In this document: one piece after another, positions 1-5,065 of the stretch | Position numbering within the stretch: position 1 is the first letter of the stretch | Layout of the letters: each line of letters opens with the position of its first letter | Assembly (NCBI GenBank): GCA_003136915.1 | Contig: PLEB01000305.1 | Coordinates: 1-5,430 of the forward strand | Direction of reading: 5' to 3' | Source: Chitinophagaceae bacterium | GTDB lineage: Bacteria; Bacteroidota; Bacteroidia; Chitinophagales; Chitinophagaceae | DNA length: 5,430 nt | Translations under genes and position numbers: made by a program | The notes under the pieces: model-generated | Told to the model about the DNA's origin: nothing | Seen by the model: only the letters and a program-made list of their open reading frames with translations | Database searches by the model: none

Positions 1-27
1 TTTAATTTTTACTTTTTAATTTATCAA

Positions 28-1980
28 ATGCCCTTTCAAATAAATTCTTTCGAACAATATCTTTCCGAATATCAGAAAAGTATTGACCAGCCGGAAAATT
101 TCTGGAGCGGCATTGCGGAACATTTTACCTGGAAGAAAAAATGGGATAAGGTCTTGGAATGGAATTTTAAAGAGCCGAGCGTAAAATGGTTCCAGGGCGG
201 GAAACTGAATATCACTGAGAATTGCCTGGACAGACACCTGATGGAAAAAGCAAATGATCCTGCTATTATCTGGGAGCCGAATGATCCCAAAGAAAAAAAC
301 CGGATCCTGAGTTATAAAGAATTGCACGGGGAAGTCTGCCGTTTCGTGCAGGTACTTAAAAATAATTCAGTGAAGAAGGGGGACCGGATCTGCATTTATA
401 TGCCCATGGTTCCTGAACTCGCCGTTGCCGTGCTGGCCTGTGCGCGCATGGGCGCGATCCATTCCGTCATATTCGGCGGTTATTCTGCCCAAAGCATCGC
501 CGACAGGATTGAAGATGCCAGCTGTAGCCTGGTGCTGACGGCCGATGGCGGTAATCGCGGAGGAAAAGACATCCTGCTTAAGGATACTATAGATGAAGCT
601 TTACAGAAAACGGGCCATGTGAAAAAAGTTATCGTGCTGAAGCGCCTTGGCAATAAAGTGAATATGGTGGATGGAAGGGACGTCTGGTGGCATGATGAAA
701 TCAAAAAAGTTGAAAGTCAAGGCCTGAAAGATACCACTGCAGAAGCCATGGATGCCGAGGATATTCTTTTCATTCTTTATACCTCAGGATCTACCGGCAA
801 ACCAAAGGGCGTAGTGCATACCGTTGCAGGATATATGATCTATACCACCTATAGTTTTGTAAATGTTTTTCAATATAAACCAGGGCAGATATATTTCTGT
901 ACGGCGGATATAGGCTGGATCACAGGACATAGTTATACGGTTTACGGTCCACTTTGCGCCGGCGCCACCACCCTCATGTTTGAAGGCATTCCATCCTGGC
1001 CCGATCCGGGAAGATTCTGGGACATCGTGGATAAGTATAAAGTAAATATCCTTTATACGGCACCAACTGCCATCCGCAGTCTGATGGGTTTTGGAACCGA
1101 TCCAATAAAAAACAAGGACCTCAGTTCTTTAAGAGTATTGGGAACCGTAGGTGAACCCATCAATGAAGAGGCCTGGCATTGGTATGATGAACATATCGGC
1201 AAGCATAAGTGTCCGATCGTGGATACCTGGTGGCAAACAGAAACCGGCGGGATCATGATCTCGAATCTTGCGGGAATAAGCAAGGGCAAGCCCTCCTATG
1301 CCACGCTGCCTCTGCCTGGTGTGATTCCGTTGCTGGTAGATGAAAATGGTCATCCCGTTCCCGGTTCAGATGCTGCGAAAGATGGCGTTTTTCATAAAGG
1401 GGCAAGCGGGCCAACCGTATCCGGAAATCTCTGCATCCGTTTTCCCTGGCCTTCAATCATCCGCACAACTTATGGTGATCATGAAAGATGCCGTGTGAAT
1501 TATTTTGCCACTTACCCCGGTATGTATTTTACAGGAGATGGCGCCCTTCGGGACGCCGAAGGAAATTACCGCATCACGGGCCGTGTTGATGATGTGCTCA
1601 ATGTGAGCGGACACCGGATCGGAACGGCAGAAGTAGAAAATGCCATCAACATGCATCCCGAAGTAGTGGAAAGCGCGGTGGTGGGTTATCCGCACGATAT
1701 CAAGGGACAGGGCATCTATGCTTTTGTTACACTGGGCAAGGAAGGCCAGGAAAAAGGAGTGAAGAAAGAAAGTGTAGTGAGCGAAGTGGTAAGAGTTATT
1801 GGAGTCATTGCAAGGCCTGATAAGATTCAATTTGTAACCGGATTACCAAAAACGCGCAGCGGGAAGATCATGAGGCGCATACTCCGCAAGATTGCAGAAG
1901 GTGAAATGGAAAATCTCGGGGATATCAGCACCCTGGTGGATCCTGCTGTTGTAGAAGAAATTAAGAAAGGAAAGGTTTGA
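28..1980 (+). CDS. acs: Acetyl-CoA synthetase (acetate--CoA ligase, AMP-forming)
   Basis: Activates acetate with ATP to acetyl-AMP and transfers it to CoA; a cytoplasmic enzyme of the ANL adenylate-forming superfamily. The 650-residue length is normal for Acs. Visible parts: an N-terminal Acs-type segment (about 8-70), the ATP-binding loop YTSGSTGKPKG (251-261), the VDTWWQTETGG block (398-408) whose tryptophan pair limits the pocket to acetate in characterised enzymes, the YFTGDGA and GRVDDVLNVSGHR motifs (about 499-530) with the hinge aspartate, and the C-terminal PKTRSGKIMRR (607-617). K613 in that motif matches the catalytic lysine that is reversibly acetylated in Salmonella Acs (known from the family). 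The ATG at 28 gives a normal N-terminus (SFEQYLSEYQ). Only 27 very AT-rich bases precede it in the window, so its promoter cannot be judged. It ends 9 bases from the convergent L,D-transpeptidase gene. Propionyl-CoA or acetoacetyl-CoA synthetase is a less likely reading. Confidence 0.96.
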   Translation: MPFQINSFEQYLSEYQKSIDQPENFWSGIAEHFTWKKKWDKVLEWNFKEPSVKWFQGGKLNITENCLDRHLMEKANDPAIIWEPNDPKEKNRILSYKELHGEVCRFVQVLKNNSVKKGDRICIYMPMVPELAVAVLACARMGAIHSVIFGGYSAQSIADRIEDASCSLVLTADGGNRGGKDILLKDTIDEALQKTGHVKKVIVLKRLGNKVNMVDGRDVWWHDEIKKVESQGLKDTTAEAMDAEDILFILYTSGSTGKPKGVVHTVAGYMIYTTYSFVNVFQYKPGQIYFCTADIGWITGHSYTVYGPLCAGATTLMFEGIPSWPDPGRFWDIVDKYKVNILYTAPTAIRSLMGFGTDPIKNKDLSSLRVLGTVGEPINEEAWHWYDEHIGKHKCPIVDTWWQTETGGIMISNLAGISKGKPSYATLPLPGVIPLLVDENGHPVPGSDAAKDGVFHKGASGPTVSGNLCIRFPWPSIIRTTYGDHERCRVNYFATYPGMYFTGDGALRDAEGNYRITGRVDDVLNVSGHRIGTAEVENAINMHPEVVESAVVGYPHDIKGQGIYAFVTLGKEGQEKGVKKESVVSEVVRVIGVIARPDKIQFVTGLPKTRSGKIMRRILRKIAEGEMENLGDISTLVDPAVVEEIKKGKV

Positions 1981-1989
1981 TCATCCTGC

Positions 1990-2565
1990 TTATTCGTCGC
2001 CCGGATTTCCCTCTTTCCGGATTACAACCTGCGCACCGATTGGGAGAAGCTCATATAGTTCGTCTATATCTTCGTTCTTTAACGCAATACAACCATTCGT
2101 CCAGTTCTGATAGAGGTCAACGGCCATATCATCATGCGGCCAGGTGCCATGTATAGCGATGCCGCCTCCGATTTTTGCATTCCTGGGTATAAGGCCCTTG
2201 TCTTTGCGTTCTTTGAATTTCTCCAGATCGGTCTGTGTAGGGAAATCAATCAGCATCATCTTATCCCATTTCTCGTGGGGCCTTTTGGATGCAATATGAT
2301 AAACACCTTCCGGCGTCTTGCGGTCTCCTTCCATCATTTTATCATCGAGCGATTTGCTGCCAAAGACTACGGGATAAGTGGCATACCAGCCATCCTGGTC
2401 ATATACCTTAAGCTCGTATGATTCTTTGAGAATAACCACCGAGACTTCTCCGGATATCCTGTGGTGGAAAAAACGCTTGTGGGAAGAGTTTTTGCTGCCT
2501 GCGTCCCGGAATGCCAGTAAACTCACAGCGGCCATTCCAACCAGGGTCATCTTTTGAACTTTCAT
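1990..2565 (-). CDS. L,D-transpeptidase family protein (YkuD domain), exported
   Basis: Predicted 191-residue cell-envelope enzyme of the YkuD/ErfK fold, which forms or remodels peptidoglycan cross-links or attaches proteins to peptidoglycan through an active-site cysteine. A basic start (MKVQK) and a hydrophobic stretch (about 6-19, MTLVGMAAVSLLAF) look like an export signal or membrane anchor. There is no lipobox cysteine and no clear cleavage site. The YkuD domain spans about 41-183: GDRKTPEGVYHI (80-91), IAIHGT with H139, and NWTNGCIAL with the catalytic C159. The usual Ser-His-Gly-Cys is Thr-Asn-Gly-Cys here, a variant I associate with the YafK/ErfK-like branch. Its exact substrate (peptidoglycan cross-linking, lipoprotein attachment or other) cannot be told from the sequence. 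The ATG at 2565 is chosen; an in-frame GTG at 2574 would only add Met-Trp-Cys. It lies downstream of, and is separated by a terminator from, the sigma operon on the same strand. Confidence 0.88.
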   Translation of the reverse strand: MKVQKMTLVGMAAVSLLAFRDAGSKNSSHKRFFHHRISGEVSVVILKESYELKVYDQDGWYATYPVVFGSKSLDDKMMEGDRKTPEGVYHIASKRPHEKWDKMMLIDFPTQTDLEKFKERKDKGLIPRNAKIGGGIAIHGTWPHDDMAVDLYQNWTNGCIALKNEDIDELYELLPIGAQVVIRKEGNPGDE

Positions 2566-2572
2566 ACACCAC

Positions 2573-2715
2573 ACTTTAGATATTTTGAACGCTGTAAGCT
2601 TCCCAAATATTTTTCCTGTTGATAATTTTTCGTCGAATTAACATAAAAAAGATCCCGGCCGGGCCGGGATCTGGAATTAATCTAGAAAGGATAGTTTTTC
2701 CACTTTAAGGAATAT
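2573..2715. other. Intergenic region between barrel gene and L,D-transpeptidase gene
   Basis: Contains the terminator at 2645-2672 and, between it and the L,D-transpeptidase start, about 80 bases of AT-rich DNA that should carry that gene's promoter. The best -7-like match on the minus strand is AATATTTG (5 of 6 fixed positions of TAnnTTTG), with no TTG at a usual distance upstream, so no promoter is assigned. No RNA gene or small ORF was seen. Confidence 0.5.
2645..2672 (-). terminator. Rho-independent terminator of the sigma / anti-sigma / barrel operon
   Basis: An almost perfect GC-rich inverted repeat: 9-bp arms AGATCCCGG and CCGGGATCT around a 5-base centre (11-bp arms if only one central base is left unpaired). 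Read on the minus strand it is followed directly by six T residues (plus-strand A2645-A2650). It lies 44 bases past the stop codon of the barrel gene at 2716, in the right orientation to end that operon. The plus strand has no T-run after the stem, so it is unidirectional. It also implies that the downstream L,D-transpeptidase gene has its own promoter. Confidence 0.9.
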
Positions 2716-3522
2716 TTACCAATTGCTAAACCTGATGCCTACAGTATAGGGAACCTGGTTCAATCCCCGTTTGAACATGCTCTGACTAGCGAGCGATCCA
2801 TACAATTTCACGGGTCCGAGTTGCAATTCAGCAATCCAGGAAATTTTCCAGGGCTGGAGGTCAAAATCATCGTGGGTTTTATGTTTTCCGAATTGGTCGC
2901 TGATCAGTTTTTGTCGCGAAGAATAAAGATATCCTGCACTTGCACCGATACTTAATCCAAATCCGTCTTGCAGGTTGGGCGTAAAATTAAAATTCAACAT
3001 CATTGGAATGGTAATATAATCTGCAGCGAGTTTATTCTTTGTATAAGAAACCGTATCCAGGATCACTTCTGTAGGATTGGTGAGGTATTTGATATTGTCG
3101 CGGTACCGGTAGTTATTCAATTCGACGCCCAGTCCGTATTTGAGATTCACCACATGCTTTATCATATTCAGGCGCTGCATAAAGAGCCAGATATTCACGT
3201 CAACCGATTTGTTGTTCCGCAGATCAAACCAGTTCTGCGCTCCGCCCGGGGCAAATTTTTGTGCGGTGGCGCTGGAATAATCTGTCTTGTCATTATAGTT
3301 GGTAAATCCAAGATCAAATACCAGCCAGTTGGTACTTAGGTTTGACGGCTTGATATGCCTCGGATAATGCATATGCCATTGGTGCCAGTCATGCCTCATA
3401 TGATCCGGGTAGGTTGTGGTATCTCCCGGATTATTTTTATCCATATTTTCCGTAGAATCCTGTTGCGCGAAACCGGCTATCGAAAAACAGAACAGGCCAA
3501 GTATAATAAATTCCCTTTTCAT
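2716..3522 (-). CDS. Outer-membrane beta-barrel protein with His-rich N-terminus, third gene of sigma operon
   Basis: A 268-residue exported protein of unknown specific function. Residues 1-19 form a clear signal peptide (MKREFIILGLFCFSIAGFA, cleavage likely before QQ). A polar linker (20-60) follows, with an unusual His/Trp/Met cluster (41-56: six His, two Trp, two Met). The rest has alternating amphipathic beta-strand segments, for example about 65-76, 106-121, 124-140, 167-180, 188-207, 227-249 and 259-268. It ends in ..VGIRFSNW: an aromatic C-terminal residue is typical of outer-membrane barrels. Size and pattern fit the small Bacteroidota 'porin family / outer membrane beta-barrel' (PorT-like) group of about 8-10 strands, not a TonB-dependent receptor. 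The start is 46 bases after the anti-sigma-like stop and a terminator follows the stop, so it is probably the last gene of the sigma operon. It may be a regulon target or the outer-membrane part of the signalling path; neither is shown by the sequence. Confidence 0.8.
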   Translation of the reverse strand: MKREFIILGLFCFSIAGFAQQDSTENMDKNNPGDTTTYPDHMRHDWHQWHMHYPRHIKPSNLSTNWLVFDLGFTNYNDKTDYSSATAQKFAPGGAQNWFDLRNNKSVDVNIWLFMQRLNMIKHVVNLKYGLGVELNNYRYRDNIKYLTNPTEVILDTVSYTKNKLAADYITIPMMLNFNFTPNLQDGFGLSIGASAGYLYSSRQKLISDQFGKHKTHDDFDLQPWKISWIAELQLGPVKLYGSLASQSMFKRGLNQVPYTVGIRFSNW

Positions 3523-3568
3523 CCCTGATTTTTTAATGTTTAACTGATCTGATCGTCTGAATGAATCA

Positions 3569-4456
3569 TTATTTGCTCATACTAAATTGAAATATGCTTA
3601 CGCTTAACCTTTTTTGATTATTGCTCGCAACGGCATTGTCGTCCGGTGACCGGGCCAATAGTTTCCTGAAAAATCTCGTAACCGGTTTGCTTTTATTATC
3701 GAATACAAGAATGCTTGTGCTTTCATCGGGGTTGGTTGATGGTTGATGGTTGATGGTTGACGGTTGACGGTTGACGGTTGACGGAGGGAGATTTAGCTTT
3801 GACGATTCGAAATTTGGGACTCTTGTTTCCTCCATTCCGGTTTGCTGGGCCAGATCCGGAAGTACAGCGGATTTTTGTGCGGATTCGGAACTTGTTGTTG
3901 CATCCGGAATTTCATTGCTCTTCGAATCTGTTTCGGATTTTTTGGTATGATCCACTTTCATTCCCGGCCCCGCCTTTTCTGTATGTGCTGAATTCTTTCC
4001 TATTGTTTTATTTTTCGTCTGATCGGCAATTAATTCGGATGATGCCTTTTCTATCTGATCTCTATTTTTTCCTATTATCTGATTTCTATTTTCTCCGGCT
4101 GCCGGCTTTTTGATCTGATCCGCTGTTTCGTTAAGGGGCCGTTTTTTAGAAGGGATAATCATCAGCATCACCCCGGCCCCGGTGAGTAAAATGACAAGTG
4201 CTGCTGCGATCCGCGTCCAATAGACTGGCAGGAAACGCCGCTTCTTTTCTTCCCTGACCAGGATATCCTTATTTTCGAAAACGATTACCGGTGGAGGAGC
4301 CACCGTTTGTTTCAGCCTCTCCAATTCCTTTTCGAGGTCGGGATTACGGCGTACAAAACTTTCCAGCACCTGCCGTTCGTCAGCACTCAGTTCCCGGTCT
4401 ATATAGAGCAGAAAATATTCTTCGTAATTATCTCTGTTGATGTTCATCTGTTTCAT
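3569..4456 (-). CDS. Anti-sigma-factor-like single-pass membrane protein, partner of the upstream ECF sigma factor
   Basis: A 295-residue protein with no enzyme motif. Residues 1-50 (NINRDNYEEYFLLYIDRELS, then a charged helix ending about ELERLKQ) resemble the N-terminal cytoplasmic part of anti-sigma-like proteins that follow ECF sigma genes in Bacteroidota. Residues 83-101 (IAAALVILLTGAGVMLMII) form one transmembrane helix after basic KKRR, predicting N-in, C-out. Residues 102-295 are a low-complexity polar periplasmic tail: a degenerate 24-residue tandem duplication (127-150, 151-174), a Ser/Thr-rich stretch, PSTVNRQ/PSTINHQ/PST repeats (225-241) encoded by a heptanucleotide array, and a terminal segment RLSVSIFQFSMSK. 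There is no FecR domain and no zinc-binding HxxxCxxC motif. The gene starts 12 bases after the sigma stop, so the two are co-transcribed. The second Met (codon 4, at 4447) is an equally plausible start and fits related N-termini better. Its role as the sigma antagonist is inferred from order and topology. Confidence 0.75.
   Translation of the reverse strand: MKQMNINRDNYEEYFLLYIDRELSADERQVLESFVRRNPDLEKELERLKQTVAPPPVIVFENKDILVREEKKRRFLPVYWTRIAAALVILLTGAGVMLMIIPSKKRPLNETADQIKKPAAGENRNQIIGKNRDQIEKASSELIADQTKNKTIGKNSAHTEKAGPGMKVDHTKKSETDSKSNEIPDATTSSESAQKSAVLPDLAQQTGMEETRVPNFESSKLNLPPSTVNRQPSTINHQPSTNPDESTSILVFDNKSKPVTRFFRKLLARSPDDNAVASNNQKRLSVSIFQFSMSK
3734..3782 (+). repeat. Tandem heptanucleotide array, 7 perfect units of GGTTGA(T/C)
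   Basis: Seven uninterrupted 7-base units: three GGTTGAT (3734-3754) followed by four GGTTGAC (3755-3782). It lies inside the anti-sigma-like gene, whose mRNA carries the complement (GTCAACC / ATCAACC). Because 7 is not a multiple of 3, three units make one 7-codon period, giving the peptide repeats PSTVNRQ and PSTINHQ. The repeat has no stop in any phase on the coding strand. It resembles the short tandemly repeated repetitive (STRR) heptamers known from other bacteria. The same unit recurs at 5028-5049. Confidence 0.95.
3935..4078 (-). repeat. Degenerate 72-bp (24-codon) tandem duplication in the anti-sigma-like gene
   Basis: Residues 127-150 (IIGKNRDQIEKA...) and 151-174 (TIGKNSAHTEKA...) align without gaps, with 10 of 24 identical (IGKN, EKA, D, TK). 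A smaller 8-residue echo (NRNQIIGK / NRDQIEKA) appears in DNA as two similar 21-base segments beginning at 4053 and 4077, 24 bases apart. This indicates growth of the periplasmic linker by in-frame duplication, followed by drift. Confidence 0.65.
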
Positions 4457-4468
4457 TTCATCGTTGAA

Positions 4469-4954
4469 TCAAATCACGTTTTCCACGCTCACCAGGTATT
4501 GTTTCAGCAGGACCCTGGCCCGGTGCAGGGTAATTTTAACCTGGCCTGAATTCATGCCTGTTATCGCGCCGATCTCTTCATAGGAATATCCTTCATAGTC
4601 TTTTAGCATAACCAGGCTTCGCTGTTTTTCATTCAACCTGTCCAGCGCTTCTTCGAGCACCTGGCGCAACCGCGGAGTTGGTCCGCGTTCCGTTGCAATC
4701 TGGTCAGGCAGGAATTCCCGGAATTCGATTCTTCCGTTCTTCCGGCCCAGGTCGATCATCTTATGGTAGGCGATAGTAAATAAGTAAGATTTGCTTTTCG
4801 AAGCGTTTACTTCTTCCCGGTGTTCCCAAAGTTTTTCAAAGGCGGACTGTACCAGATCGCGTGCATCTTCCACCTGTCGTGTGGATTTCAGCATGAACCG
4901 GTAAAGCCCGTCTGCGTATTGCCTTACACAATCATTATAGTCCTCCGCCGTCAT
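4469..4954 (-). CDS. ECF-type RNA polymerase sigma factor (sigma-70 family)
   Basis: A 161-residue cytoplasmic transcription factor that should direct RNA polymerase to a small set of promoters. It has the two-domain ECF layout: region 2 at about 8-75 (DARDLVQSAFEKLWEHR for -10 recognition and core binding, then SYLFTIAYHKMIDLGRK), a short linker (about 76-97), and region 4 at about 98-152 (ALDRLNEKQRSLVMLKDYEG, then the helix-turn-helix YEEIGAITGMNSGQVKITL, ending HRARVLLKQYL). No extra C-terminal domain is present. It is the first gene of a minus-strand operon: the anti-sigma-like gene begins 12 bases after its stop and the outer-membrane barrel gene follows. It is divergent from kbl across 111 bases. 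Its target promoters cannot be named from this window. The ATG at 4954 is the natural start for region 2; no Shine-Dalgarno sequence is evident, as usual in Bacteroidota. Confidence 0.93.
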   Translation of the reverse strand: MTAEDYNDCVRQYADGLYRFMLKSTRQVEDARDLVQSAFEKLWEHREEVNASKSKSYLFTIAYHKMIDLGRKNGRIEFREFLPDQIATERGPTPRLRQVLEEALDRLNEKQRSLVMLKDYEGYSYEEIGAITGMNSGQVKITLHRARVLLKQYLVSVENVI

Positions 4955-5018
4955 AAGCCGTTTCCGGTTGTTGTCCTTCCATAGTATTACGGTTGGGGGT
5001 GAAAAAAGTTACATGCCG

Positions 5019-5026
5019 TACCTTTG
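5019..5026 (+). promoter_or_regulatory. Candidate Bacteroidota-type promoter for kbl (-7 box TACCTTTG)
   Basis: TACCTTTG matches the primary-sigma -7 consensus TAnnTTTG of Bacteroidota at all six fixed positions. A TTG at 4993-4995 lies 23 bases upstream, at the long end of the spacing reported for the -33 element. Transcription would start near 5030, giving a leader of about 35 bases before the kbl ATG at 5066. The GGTTGAC repeats would begin at or next to the start site. Confidence 0.5.
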
Positions 5027-5027
5027 G

Positions 5028-5049
5028 GGTTGACGGTTGACCGTCAACC
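5028..5049. repeat. Two direct plus one inverted copy of GGTTGAC (operator- or hairpin-like)
   Basis: GGTTGAC occurs at 5028-5034 and 5035-5041, and its reverse complement GTCAACC at 5043-5049, one base after the second copy. Copies two and three form an odd palindrome with 7-base arms. In RNA this could form a 6-bp stem with a 3-base loop, and the first copy could compete for the same partner. It lies in the sigma/kbl divergent region between the two candidate -7 boxes. It could be a regulator-binding site, an RNA leader element, or a small outlier of the repeat family seen at 3734-3782. Confidence 0.85.
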
Positions 5050-5056
5050 AAATATA
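5049..5056 (-). promoter_or_regulatory. Weak candidate -7 box for the sigma operon (TATATTTG, minus strand)
   Basis: Read on the minus strand, 5056 to 5049 is TATATTTG, a full match to TAnnTTTG. No TTG is found 19-23 bases further upstream (which would lie inside kbl), so support is only half that of the kbl candidate. If used, the operon mRNA would start near 5042-5045, inside the GGTTGAC repeats, with a leader of about 90 bases. Confidence 0.25.
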
Positions 5057-5065
5057 ATATCACCA

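Noticed and set aside
1453..1830. 125-codon open frame on the minus strand inside acs
   Set aside because: It lies wholly antisense to a strongly conserved enzyme gene, and its translation has no recognisable domain. It is best explained as a shadow of the acs codons.
1981..2060. Intrinsic terminator for acs
   Set aside because: Only a 5-bp CCGGA/TCCGG pairing with a 10-base loop and no following T-run was found; too weak to call.
2566..2644. Promoter for the L,D-transpeptidase gene
   Set aside because: The best box (AATATTTG) misses a fixed position and has no TTG at suitable spacing, so it was not listed as a promoter.
2968..3339. 123-codon open frame on the plus strand antisense to the barrel gene
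   Set aside because: The opposite strand encodes a signal peptide plus barrel with an aromatic C-terminus in a good operon context; the plus-strand frame has no such features.
3734..3782. CRISPR-like array
   Set aside because: The units are 7 bases long and directly adjacent with no spacers, no cas genes are nearby, and the array lies inside an open coding frame. It is a simple tandem repeat.
3778..4113. 111-codon open frame on the plus strand within the anti-sigma-like gene
   Set aside because: Low-complexity, Phe/Leu-rich translation antisense to the repeat-rich tail. The minus-strand frame is supported by its membrane helix, its conserved N-terminus and its position behind the sigma gene.
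3569..4456. FecR-type or zinc-binding (ZAS) anti-sigma factor
   Set aside because: No FecR domain and no HxxxCxxC motif can be seen; only the N-terminal style, the single membrane helix and the gene order support an anti-sigma role, so the call is kept general.
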